Shown piece after piece: positions 55,914 to 63,719 of a stretch of DNA of 64,000 nucleotides; positions within the stretch are counted from its first letter, which is position 1; each line of letters opens with the position of its first letter. The stretch comes from JAGVGT01 sp963807225 (GTDB taxonomy: Bacteria > Desulfobacterota > Desulfobulbia > Desulfobulbales > JAGXFP01), in the NCBI GenBank assembly GCA_963807225.1, contig CAWEAD010000005.1, positions 434,001 to 498,000 of the forward strand, read 5' to 3'. The notes below the pieces were generated by a model. The model saw only the letters and a program-made list of their open reading frames with translations, had not been told where the DNA came from and ran no database searches. A program made the translations under genes and the position numbers.

Positions 55914-56432
55914 TTACGGAATGGTAACCACCGAATAGCCTTGGGCCTGGTAGCCGGCCACCGAGATGAAGCCGTTACCCACCTGATCGATCTCCGGCAT
56001 GAGAGTGGCGGGATTAACGCCCATCACCTTGACCGCGTAGAGACAAACCTCCAGTTTGACCCCCTCTTTCTTCATTTGCCGTAAGGTGGCCTGGAACTTG
56101 TCGATCTCACCGTAGTCTTTCTTGTCAAAACCGGCATGGTCGGAGGTCAGGAGCTTGACGGCCGGTCCGTGGAAAACGACAGCCGCCTGGGGTTTCTCCG
56201 GCAGGGTGCTGACCGCCTCATCCTGGTAGACGTTTCTGACCGCCCAGAAGACCGCATTGGCGAAAGCCGGGTTCCCCAAGCTGACATTGAAAAGAACCTT
56301 GATGCCCTTGACGTCATGCAGGGCGTTGTCGTAGCCGCCGGCGACCGCGGGTGAACCCTGAAGGGCCAGGAAAAAGGCCATGAACAGGATGGTAAAGAAT
56401 TTCTGCAGTGGGGTTTTGTTAATTTGTTTCAT
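55914..56432 (-). CDS. Periplasmic DsrE-family protein
   Basis: 172 residues with a cleavable signal (KFFTILFMAFFLALQGSPAVA). The mature part is DsrE/DsrF-like: GIKVLFNVSLGNPAFANAVF, QAAVVFHGPAVKLLT, and LRQMKKEGVKLEVCLYAVKVMG with the single conserved cysteine. DsrE-type proteins carry sulfur or persulfide in the cytoplasm; secreted versions like this are less understood. An AAGGAGG lies before the start. The gene is single and ends at the strong terminator at 55854. Confidence 0.85.
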   Translation of the reverse strand: MKQINKTPLQKFFTILFMAFFLALQGSPAVAGGYDNALHDVKGIKVLFNVSLGNPAFANAVFWAVRNVYQDEAVSTLPEKPQAAVVFHGPAVKLLTSDHAGFDKKDYGEIDKFQATLRQMKKEGVKLEVCLYAVKVMGVNPATLMPEIDQVGNGFISVAGYQAQGYSVVTIP

Positions 56433-56565
56433 GTCAGCCTCCTTCTCCGTAAAGGATATTTGTCATATTAGAGTCATTAACAATCAGATGATTTCAGAAA
56501 TTAATCATCCAACATCCGGAGCGCATAAAAAAGGAAGTTGCTCAGCGACCTAGGGATCATCAGGC

Positions 56566-57108
56566 CTAGATGGTGATTGCCGCCCCTTCGCTGGCCAACA
56601 TTTTCGCTTTGGTGGCCAGGCCGCCCGGGGCGGAAAAGCCGCCGGGCCGGTTGCCGGCCGCCAGGACCCGATGGCAGGGGATGATCAGCGGGATAGGGTT
56701 CCGGGCCAAGGCCTGGCCGACCGCCCTGGCCGCCTTGGGTCGGCCGATGGCCCGAGCCAGCTCGCCATAGGTCAGGGTCCGGCCCGGCGGGATCTGCCGG
56801 GCTCCGGCATAGACCGCCTGGGCAAAAGGCCCGCTCCCCGCCAGATCGACCGCGACGTCGCCGAAGTCCTGCGCCGCTCCGGCCAGGTGCAGTTGCACCC
56901 GCTGGATTAGCGCCGCGATCAGCGCCGGGATCAGGCGCGCCTTACCGGCCGATCCCCCGGCGATTCCTGCTGCCGTCAGCTCGACGGAGGCTTCGGGCAA
57001 CTGGAAGGCCGTCACCGCCAGGCCGCCCCTGGCCTGACCCGACTCTTGCCAGGCAATCCCGCATTTCCCCAGCCCCGTGTCGAAAAGGGTATATTCTTGC
57101 TTGCTCAT
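56566..57108 (-). CDS. ogt: Methylated-DNA-[protein]-cysteine S-methyltransferase
   Basis: A 180-residue suicide DNA-repair enzyme that takes O6-methyl groups from guanine. The active site IPCHRVLA has the acceptor C145, and the RTLTYGELARAIGRPKAARAVGQAL helix-turn-helix with the arginine finger is intact. The start at 57108 (MSKQEYTLF) has AAAGGAG upstream and is preferred over an in-frame ATG nine codons earlier. It is a stand-alone Ogt-type, without an Ada N-domain. Single gene in front of the nifE promoter region, reading away from it. Confidence 0.92.
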   Translation of the reverse strand: MSKQEYTLFDTGLGKCGIAWQESGQARGGLAVTAFQLPEASVELTAAGIAGGSAGKARLIPALIAALIQRVQLHLAGAAQDFGDVAVDLAGSGPFAQAVYAGARQIPPGRTLTYGELARAIGRPKAARAVGQALARNPIPLIIPCHRVLAAGNRPGGFSAPGGLATKAKMLASEGAAITI

Positions 57109-57551
57109 CCAAGGTTCTCCTTTGAAGATGTTCATGGGGCGCTACTGCAACTGTTCCCTCACGAATTATTTTCGTTTGCACCTTAAACTGTCAATCTGCA
57201 TGAAATTCACCGCAGGATTCCAGGGCAAATCCCCCCAGCACTTAATCCTTCATGACCTTTTCACCTGCAATTTCATTTTATCTTAAGCACCTAAATGCTG
57301 TCGTGCCAGCTGTACGCATTACCCAATAGTTATCCGCTATCCAGGGCGACATCCATTTTTTGTCGCATTCCTTTCATTTTTGTCCCCATCACGACCCGGT
57401 TGCTCTACCCACCCTCGATCAGATTCAGCGGCATTCCCGCCCGGGACCAGACAACACCCCGAGATGATTAAACAAAAACGCCAGCAGCTTTGCTGGCACA
57501 ACCCTTGCTCTTACCGGATATCAAACAGCAATTACTCACGACGAGGATCTA
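57109..57551 (+). promoter_or_regulatory. nifE promoter region with a -24/-12 element
   Basis: CTGGCACAACCCTTGCTC places GG at 57495-57496 and GC at 57507-57508, ten bases apart, a near-consensus RpoN promoter about 45 bp before the nifE ATG. About 110 bp upstream, TGT-N10-ACC at 57381-57396 differs from the NifA site by one base. No gene lies in this 443 bp spacer. Confidence 0.8.
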
Positions 57552-58931
57552 ATGACGGCACAAATCTACGAAGAACGGCAGGGCCAGATTCACCGCAAGG
57601 GGAAGAAGCCGTTCGCCATCGACTGTGACAAGGAGAGCCTGGCCGGGGCGGTGAGCCAGCGGGCCTGTGTCTTCTGCGGCTCGCGGGTGGTGCTCTACCC
57701 CATCGCCGACGCCGTTCACCTGGTGCATGGGCCGATCGGTTGCGCCGTCTATACCTGGGACATCCGCGGGGCGCTCTCCTCCGGCCCGGAACTGCACCGA
57801 CTCTCCTTCTCCACCGATCTCCAGGAGAAGGACGTGATCTTCGGCGGCGAGCAGAAGCTTTATTCCGCCCTGGCCGAGCTGATCGACCGCTATTCCCCCA
57901 AGGCGGCCTTCGTCTATTCGACCTGCATCGTCGGCATCATCGGCGACGACCTGGAGGCGATCTGCAAGAAGGTCGCCGAAGAGAAAGGCATTCCGGTGCT
58001 GCCGGTCCAGTCCGAGGGCTTCAAGGGCAACAAGCGGGCCGGCTACGAAGCGGCCTGCAACGCCATGTTCCGGCTGGTCGGTACCGGCGACACCGAGGGC
58101 ATCTCCAAACATTCGATCAATATTCTCGGCGACTTCAACCTGGCCGGCGAGATCTGGCTGATCCGCGACTACTTCGCCCGGATGGGCGTCGAGGTAGTGG
58201 CCAATATCACCGGCGACGGCCGGGTCGATGACATCAAACGCTGCCACGGGGCGGCCCTCAACGTGGTGCAGTGCTCCGGGGCAACCATGACTTTGGCCAA
58301 GATGATGCAGGAGAAGTACGGGACGCCGGTGATCCGGGTCTCCTACTTCGGCATTGAGGACATGGCCGAGTCACTCTACGCGGTGGCCAAGCATTTCGGC
58401 GACCCGGAAATGCTGGCCAAGGCCAGAGAGATCGTCAAGGAGGAGCTCGAAACCCTGGTGCCGGAGTTGAAGAAGTACCGGGCAGCGCTGACCGGCAAGA
58501 AGGCGGCGATCTATGTGGGCGGTGCCTTCAAAGCCTTCTCCCTGGTCAAGGCCTTCCGTCATCTGGGCATGCAGGTGGTGATGGTCGGCTCCCAGACCGG
58601 AACCAGGGAAGATTACCAGGAACTGCAGGAGATCACCGACGAGGGCACCATCATCGTCGACGACTCCAACCCCCTGGAGCTCTCAAGCTTCCTGCAGGAG
58701 AAAGAGGTCGACATCTTCGTCGGCGGCGTCAAGGAACGGCCCATCGCCTACAAGCTCGGAATCGCCTTCTGTGACCACAACCACGAGAGGAAGGAAATGC
58801 TGGCCGGTTTCAAGGGGATGCTGAACTTCGCCCGGGAGGTTTACGGGTCGGTGATGAGCCCGGTCTGGCGCTTGGTGCCTCGGAAGGCCAAGGCGGATGT
58901 GCCGTCGGAACTGCAAAGGAGCGCCTCATGA
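57552..58931 (+). CDS. nifE: NifE, FeMo-cofactor scaffold alpha subunit
   Basis: A 459-residue homologue of NifD that forms the NifEN scaffold on which NifB-co is matured to FeMo-co. It shows RACVFCGSRVVLYPIADAVH, HGPIGCAVYTW, FSTDLQEKDVIFGGEQKLY, CIVGIIGDDLEAICK and NVVQCSGATMTLAKMMQEKYG (cluster cysteine region), and FCDHNHERK near the C-terminus. The cofactor His of NifD is replaced, as expected for NifE. First gene of the second nif operon, driven by the -24/-12 promoter. Its stop overlaps nifN by 4 bp. Confidence 0.96.
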   Translation: MTAQIYEERQGQIHRKGKKPFAIDCDKESLAGAVSQRACVFCGSRVVLYPIADAVHLVHGPIGCAVYTWDIRGALSSGPELHRLSFSTDLQEKDVIFGGEQKLYSALAELIDRYSPKAAFVYSTCIVGIIGDDLEAICKKVAEEKGIPVLPVQSEGFKGNKRAGYEAACNAMFRLVGTGDTEGISKHSINILGDFNLAGEIWLIRDYFARMGVEVVANITGDGRVDDIKRCHGAALNVVQCSGATMTLAKMMQEKYGTPVIRVSYFGIEDMAESLYAVAKHFGDPEMLAKAREIVKEELETLVPELKKYRAALTGKKAAIYVGGAFKAFSLVKAFRHLGMQVVMVGSQTGTREDYQELQEITDEGTIIVDDSNPLELSSFLQEKEVDIFVGGVKERPIAYKLGIAFCDHNHERKEMLAGFKGMLNFAREVYGSVMSPVWRLVPRKAKADVPSELQRSAS

Positions 58932-60286
58932 CTAGGATGCCCAAGTACCTATCGACCACCAACGCCTGCAAGCTCTGCAAGCCCCTGGGGGCCTGCCTGG
59001 CCTTTCGCGGCATTGAGGGCAGTGTGCCCTATCTGCACGGCTCACAGGGCTGCGCCACCTATATGCGGCGCTATATCATCAGCCATTTCAACGAGCCGAT
59101 CGATATTGCCTCCTCGTCCCTGGGCGAGAAGAACGCCATCTACGGCGGCGGCGCCAACCTCAAGCAGGGGCTGCGGAACGTCACCGCAAAGTACCGCCCG
59201 CAGCTGATCGGCATCGCCACCACCTGTCTGACCGAGACCATCGGTGACGACCTGACCATGATCCTGCACGAGTACGGACAGGAGAAGGAGGCGGCAGCCG
59301 ATGAGCCGCTACTGGTCAAGGTCTCCACCCCCAGCTACTCGGGCACCCACATGGAGGGGTTCCACGCCGCGGTGTTGAGCACCATCCAGACCCTGGCCAG
59401 GAAGTCCATAGCCACCGACCGGATCAACCTGCTGCCCGGCTTTCTCTCCCCGGCCGACCTGCGGCACCTGAAAGAGATCCTGGCAGCCTTCGGACTTCCC
59501 GCCACCGTACTGCCCGATATCTCCGAGACCCTGGACGGCCCTGCCCTGGACGAGTACCAGCTTATTCCCGAGGGCGGCACCCCGATAGCCGAGATCAGGG
59601 CTATGGGGGGGGCGGCAGCCACCATCGAGTTCGCTTCGACCATCAGCGCCAAGGAAAGCGGGGGCCACTACCTGGAGCAGAGCTTCGGGGTAAAAAACCA
59701 CCGCTTGACCATGCCCATCGGCATCACCGCCACCGACCGCTTTTTCGCCCTGCTGGAGAGCCTTTCCGGCCAGGCCACCCCGGCCAAATATGCTGGAGAG
59801 CGGGGAAGGCTGGTCGACAGTCTGGTCGACGGCCACAAGTACGTTTTCGGGAAACGGGCAGTGCTTTACGGCGAGGAGGATCTGGTGGTCGGACTGGCCG
59901 GCTTCCTGGCCGAAATCGGTGTCCAGCCGGTGCTCTGCGGCTCCGGTGGCAAGAGCGGAAAATTTAAGGAAAAGGTGGCTGAGGTGACGGAGGGGCTTTG
60001 TGAAACCGCACCGGAAACCTGCGAGGATATCGACTTCCACGAGATCGAGGCCCGGGCCACGGAACTGGCCCCCGACCTTATTATCGGCCATTCCAAGGGC
60101 TACCCGCTGGCCCGGAAGCTCTCGATCCCCCTGCTCCGGGTCGGCTTTCCGATCCACGACCGGATCGGCGGCCAGCGCATCCTCCATGTCGGCTACCGAG
60201 GGGCACAGATGCTCTTCGATCAGATTGCCAACGCCATGATCCAGGTTAAGCAGGACAAATCACCGGTGGGATACAGCTATATGTGA
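58928..60286 (+). CDS. nifN: NifN, FeMo-cofactor scaffold beta subunit
   Basis: The 452-residue partner of NifE is related to NifK. It has TNACKLCKPLGACLAFRGIEG, HGSQGCATYMRRYI, ATTCLTETIGDDLTMIL, STPSYSGTHMEGFHAAVL, and the C-terminal region VGFPIHDRIGGQRILHVGYRG. The ATGA overlap with nifE ensures coupled translation. It is intact; unlike nifK in this window it has no frame problem. The next gene is nifB after a repeat-bearing 177 bp spacer. Confidence 0.96.
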   Translation: MTRMPKYLSTTNACKLCKPLGACLAFRGIEGSVPYLHGSQGCATYMRRYIISHFNEPIDIASSSLGEKNAIYGGGANLKQGLRNVTAKYRPQLIGIATTCLTETIGDDLTMILHEYGQEKEAAADEPLLVKVSTPSYSGTHMEGFHAAVLSTIQTLARKSIATDRINLLPGFLSPADLRHLKEILAAFGLPATVLPDISETLDGPALDEYQLIPEGGTPIAEIRAMGGAAATIEFASTISAKESGGHYLEQSFGVKNHRLTMPIGITATDRFFALLESLSGQATPAKYAGERGRLVDSLVDGHKYVFGKRAVLYGEEDLVVGLAGFLAEIGVQPVLCGSGGKSGKFKEKVAEVTEGLCETAPETCEDIDFHEIEARATELAPDLIIGHSKGYPLARKLSIPLLRVGFPIHDRIGGQRILHVGYRGAQMLFDQIANAMIQVKQDKSPVGYSYM

Positions 60287-60294
60287 CCGAAGTT

Positions 60295-60411
60295 CGTCAT
60301 TGCGAGTACCCGAAAAGCGGGCATATTATCAAATAAGCTCCGCGAAGCGATCTTGCATTTCAAGTGGCATGACAACCAGATTGCCGCGTCGCTTCACTCC
60401 TCGCAATGACG
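60295..60411. repeat. Palindromic repeat in the nifN-nifB spacer
   Basis: A 117 bp element with exact 12-base inverted ends CGTCATTGCGAG / CTCGCAATGACG and inner GCGAAGCGATCT / AGATTGCCGCGTCGC segments. Very similar repeats occur between genes in many bacterial genomes. Here it fills most of the space before nifB and could form a long hairpin in the nifENB mRNA. Confidence 0.8.
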
Positions 60412-60463
60412 GACAAAATACTTAGTTAAATGCTGATAATCAATTCAGACAAGGATAACGACT

Positions 60464-61750
60464 ATGACCACCCCAACCACCAAGCCGGCCAAAGACTACG
60501 CCAAACATCCGTGTTTTAACGCCAAAGTCAAAGGCCAGTTCGGCCGGGTCCACTTGCCGGTGGCACCGAAGTGCAATATCCAGTGCAACTTCTGCAACCG
60601 CAAGTACGACTGCGTCAACGAATCGCGGCCCGGGGTGACCTCCACCATCCTCTCGCCCGACCAGGCCTCGGTCTACATGGAGAAGGTCCTGGAAAAGGAG
60701 CCGCGGATCTCGGTGGCCGGCATTGCCGGGCCCGGCGACCCCTTCGCCAATCCCGACCAGACCATGACCACCCTGCGGCTGATCAGCGAAAAATTCCCGG
60801 AGACCATCCTCTGCCTGGCCTCCAACGGGTTGGCCATCGAGCCCTATATCGAAGAGCTGGCCCGAATGAATGTCTCCCACGTGACCATTACCGTCAACGC
60901 AGTCGACCCGGAGATCGGCGCCAGAATTTACAGCTACGTCAAGGACGGCAAGATAGTATACCGGGGGGTGCAGGGCGCCAAGCTCTTGCTGGAGCGGCAG
61001 GTGGCCGCCATCGCCAAGCTCAAGGAACACGGAATCACAGTGAAGATCAACACCATCATCATCCCCGGAATCAACGACCACCACGTCGAGGCCATCGCCG
61101 CCAGAATGCGGGAACTGGGGGCGGACCTCCTGAACTGCATGGCGATGTTCCCCAACGTCGGCACCCCCTTCGGCGAGCTGCCCCAGCCGAACAAGAGCCA
61201 GATGGCCGAGATCCGCAATATGGCCGAACATTACCTGCCGCAGATGCGGCACTGCACCCGCTGCCGGGCCGATGCGGTGGGCTTACTCGATGACGACAAG
61301 ACCGAGGAATTCCGCGGCTGTCTCTCGGCCTGCGCCACTCTGCCCAAGATCGAAGGCATCACCCGGCCCTATGTGGCGGTCTGTACCAACGAAGGAGTGC
61401 TGGTCAACAAGCATCTGGGCGAGGCCAAGCAACTGCAGATCTGGGAACGGCACGGCGACACCTTCCGAATGATCGCCGAACGACCGGCCCCGGAATCCGG
61501 CGGCGGGGCCAGACGCTGGACCGCCCTGGCCGGAATGCTTCGCGACTGCCGGGCACTTCTGACCAGCAACATCGGTGCCACCCCGGAAACCCTGCTCAAT
61601 GAATCCGGGGTCAAGGTGGCGGTGATGAGCGGCTTTATCGAAGAGGGTTTGGAGGCCATTTATTCCGGCCGGGAGGTCAATGTCTACAAGGGACGCCGCA
61701 AATCCTGCGCCGAAGGTGGTTGTACCGGTACGGGCGGCGGTTGCGGCTGA
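60464..61750 (+). CDS. nifB: NifB, radical-SAM FeMo-cofactor precursor synthase
   Basis: The 428-residue enzyme builds NifB-co, the 8Fe core of FeMo-co, with an interstitial carbide from SAM. The SAM-cluster cysteines are C37, C41 and C44 in PKCNIQCNFCNRKYDC. The AdoMet-domain motifs VAGIAGPGDPFAN and NTIIIPGIND and the later HCTRCRADAVG (second cluster region) are present. The C-terminal NifX-like domain begins about residue 305 (PYVAVCTNEGVLVNKHLGEAKQLQIW). It ends with a Cys/Gly-rich tail CAEGGCTGTGGGCG. A paralogue without the cysteines lies at 30033-31166. Confidence 0.97.
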   Translation: MTTPTTKPAKDYAKHPCFNAKVKGQFGRVHLPVAPKCNIQCNFCNRKYDCVNESRPGVTSTILSPDQASVYMEKVLEKEPRISVAGIAGPGDPFANPDQTMTTLRLISEKFPETILCLASNGLAIEPYIEELARMNVSHVTITVNAVDPEIGARIYSYVKDGKIVYRGVQGAKLLLERQVAAIAKLKEHGITVKINTIIIPGINDHHVEAIAARMRELGADLLNCMAMFPNVGTPFGELPQPNKSQMAEIRNMAEHYLPQMRHCTRCRADAVGLLDDDKTEEFRGCLSACATLPKIEGITRPYVAVCTNEGVLVNKHLGEAKQLQIWERHGDTFRMIAERPAPESGGGARRWTALAGMLRDCRALLTSNIGATPETLLNESGVKVAVMSGFIEEGLEAIYSGREVNVYKGRRKSCAEGGCTGTGGGCG

Positions 61751-61754
61751 TTGA

Positions 61755-61829
61755 CCGGCCGAGGAGCTGCGAAATCTGGGGATCGAACCGGTGACCTACG
61801 AGGGGCCGATCAACCGGATTACGGGGTAA
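61755..61829 (+). pseudogene. Remnant of a NifX/NafY-type domain after nifB
   Basis: The frame PAEELRNLGIEPVTYEGPIN-RITG then stop, directly after the nifB stop, reads as the last strand and helix of a dinitrogenase iron-molybdenum cofactor biosynthesis domain (typical ending: Leu-x-x-x-Gly-Ile-Glu-Pro-Val, then Gly-x-Ile-x-x-Ile). No start exists and a stop precedes it in frame. Probably a leftover of a lost NifX-like gene. Confidence 0.45.
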
Positions 61830-61875
61830 TTCCGGTCGAGCAAAGCATGGCTAATGCAATAATATTCTGGTCTTA

Positions 61876-61899
61876 CGTTATGTTTTTTTATATATAACG
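61876..61899. promoter_or_regulatory. ModE-type operator in front of modE
   Basis: CGTTATG-N7-ATATATAACG matches the ModE-box layout (CGTTATAT...ATATAACG) with near-symmetric halves. It ends 4 bp before the ATG at 61904, so a bound regulator would block transcription or translation start of the modE-modABC genes when molybdate is plentiful. Confidence 0.8.
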
Positions 61900-61903
61900 A
61901 CAT

Positions 61904-62293
61904 ATGGGAATAGAAAACAATAACACTGCTACCGGGGCGCTGAAGGCGACATACCGCTGGAAAGGTCGCCTCTGGCTGGAGGGCGCCGAGGGCACCTTCA
62001 TCGGCTTTGGCCGGATCGTTCTGCTGGAAAGAATCGCTGAATTCGGCTCGATCTCCAAGGCGGCCCGCTCGATGGAAATGTCCTACAAACATGCCTGGGA
62101 CCTGGTTGCCTCCATGAACCGCCAGGCCCCGGCGCCGCTGATTGAGACCGCCGCCGGCGGCAAGGGCGGCGGCGGCACAAGGCTGACCGAGGCGGGCAGA
62201 GATGCCATCGACCTTTTCCGCGGCGCCCATGAACGGCTCCAGGAATTTCTCGCCCGGGAAACTGCGGGTTTACGGCAGGCTTTGAGCAAATAA
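61904..62293 (+). CDS. modE: ModE-like molybdate-responsive regulator without the TOBE domain
   Basis: This 129-residue protein has only the N-terminal winged-helix (LysR-type) of ModE: VLLERIAEFGSISKAARSMEMSYKHAWDLVASMNRQAPAPLIETAAGGKGGGGTRLTEAG. Classic ModE has about 262 residues with two molybdate-binding MOP/TOBE domains, which are absent here. How molybdate is sensed is therefore unclear; it may bind with a partner or directly. A ModE box lies just upstream. modA starts 2 bp after its stop. Confidence 0.85.
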   Translation: MGIENNNTATGALKATYRWKGRLWLEGAEGTFIGFGRIVLLERIAEFGSISKAARSMEMSYKHAWDLVASMNRQAPAPLIETAAGGKGGGGTRLTEAGRDAIDLFRGAHERLQEFLARETAGLRQALSK

Positions 62294-62295
62294 TT

Positions 62296-63045
62296 ATGAA
62301 AAACCTGATCCCGACTCTGGCACTGGCGCTGACGCTCGGCCTCTCATCCCCTTTGGCGGCTGAGGAACTCCCGGCGCCGATCATCGCCGTGGCCGCCAAC
62401 TTCACCGGAGCCATGGAGAAAATCGCCGCCGCTTATCAGAACCAAACCGGCCGCAAGCTGCAGATGGTCTATTCCTCGACCGGCAAGCTCTATGCCCAGA
62501 TAAAAAACGGTGCCCCCTACGACCTTTTTCTGGCCGCCGATGTCAAGCGCCCGGAGATCCTGGCCGAGCAGGGGATCTGCGCTGCGCCCTTTATTTACGC
62601 GACCGGGGAGGCGGTGCTCTGGACCAGGAATACCGCCCTGGCCGGTGAGAAAAACTGGCAAGAAGTGGTGGGAAAAATTGGTGCCGAAAAAATCGCCATC
62701 TCGACCCCGGAAACCGCTCCCTACGGTGCCGCCGCCATGTCGGCCCTGGAAAAGACCGGGCTGCGGCCGCTGATCGAGTCCCGGCTGGTCTACGGCCAGA
62801 ATGTCACTCAACCCTTCCAGTTTGCCTATCAGGGCAGCGTTGAGCTCGGTTTCACCGCGCTTTCCCTGGCCCTTTCGGAACACGGCCGGGAGGGCATCTT
62901 CTGGCGGATCCCCGAAGCACCACCTGTGGTGCAGAAGGGCTGCGTGATCAAAGGCCGAGCCCATATCGAGGCGGTCACCGCCTTCCTGGACTTTTTCCGG
63001 CAGCCGAGCACCCGAACTATTCTGGCCGAATTCGGCTATAAGTGA
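62296..63045 (+). CDS. modA: Molybdate-binding periplasmic protein ModA
   Basis: A 249-residue solute-binding protein with a signal peptide (LALALTLGLSSPLAAEE). The molybdate pocket has VAANFTGAMEKIAAAYQNQTG, VYSSTGKLYAQIKNGAPYDLFLAADV, and the later SALEKTGLRPLIESRLVYGQNVTQPFQFAYQGSVELGFTALS. It delivers molybdate to ModBC. It precedes modB with a short gap and is translated from the same message as the ModE-like gene. Confidence 0.94.
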   Translation: MKNLIPTLALALTLGLSSPLAAEELPAPIIAVAANFTGAMEKIAAAYQNQTGRKLQMVYSSTGKLYAQIKNGAPYDLFLAADVKRPEILAEQGICAAPFIYATGEAVLWTRNTALAGEKNWQEVVGKIGAEKIAISTPETAPYGAAAMSALEKTGLRPLIESRLVYGQNVTQPFQFAYQGSVELGFTALSLALSEHGREGIFWRIPEAPPVVQKGCVIKGRAHIEAVTAFLDFFRQPSTRTILAEFGYK

Positions 63046-63053
63046 GGCACTTT

Positions 63054-63719
63054 ATGGATCTGACCCCTCTGTATCTCTCCGCCAAGCTGGCCCTGATCAG
63101 CACCGTGGTCCTGCTGGCCATCGCTGCGCCACTGACTTACTGGCTGGTCTATTACCCGGTCCGAGGCCGTCATTTTATCGAATCGCTGATCAGCCTGCCC
63201 ATGGTCCTGCCGCCTACGGTCCTGGGTTTCTTCCTGCTGGTCGCCATGGGTCCGAAGGGGATGATCGGCCGGTTCTGGGAGAATCTGACCGGCTCGGCCC
63301 TGGTCTTCACCTTTACCGGCATCGTCGTCGCGGCCATGGCCCACAGCCTGCCCTATGCCTTCCAGCCCCTGAAAACCGCCTTTGAACGGGTCGACAAGAG
63401 GCTGCTGGAATCGGCATATGTGCTCGGCTGCTCCCGCCGGGCCGCCTTTTTTCGGGTGGTCCTGCCCAATACGATCAACGGCCTGGCGGCGGCGGCGATC
63501 CTGGCCTTTGCCCATACCATGGGTGAGTTCGGGGTAATTCTGATGGTGGGCGGCAGCATCCCAGGTAAGACCAAGGTGGCCTCGATCGCCATCTATGAAT
63601 ACGTCGAGGCCCTGCGCTACAAGGAGGCCTGGCTCCTGTCCCTGGCCCTGGTCACCATCAGCTACCTGGTCCTGCTGGCGGTAAATCTCTTGAACCGGAG
63701 GGGTATGCATGAAGCTTGA
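63054..63719 (+). CDS. modB: Molybdate ABC permease ModB
   Basis: 221 residues from the ATG at 63054 (MDLTPLYLSAKLALISTVVL); GAGG six bases upstream makes this start better than the earlier GTG at 63042 that overlaps modA. It has about five membrane helices. The ABC permease EAA loop, ESAYVLGCSRRAAFFRVVLP, contacts ModC, and LPMVLPPTVLGFFLL is the usual ModB motif. Its stop overlaps the modC start. Confidence 0.93.
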   Translation: MDLTPLYLSAKLALISTVVLLAIAAPLTYWLVYYPVRGRHFIESLISLPMVLPPTVLGFFLLVAMGPKGMIGRFWENLTGSALVFTFTGIVVAAMAHSLPYAFQPLKTAFERVDKRLLESAYVLGCSRRAAFFRVVLPNTINGLAAAAILAFAHTMGEFGVILMVGGSIPGKTKVASIAIYEYVEALRYKEAWLLSLALVTISYLVLLAVNLLNRRGMHEA

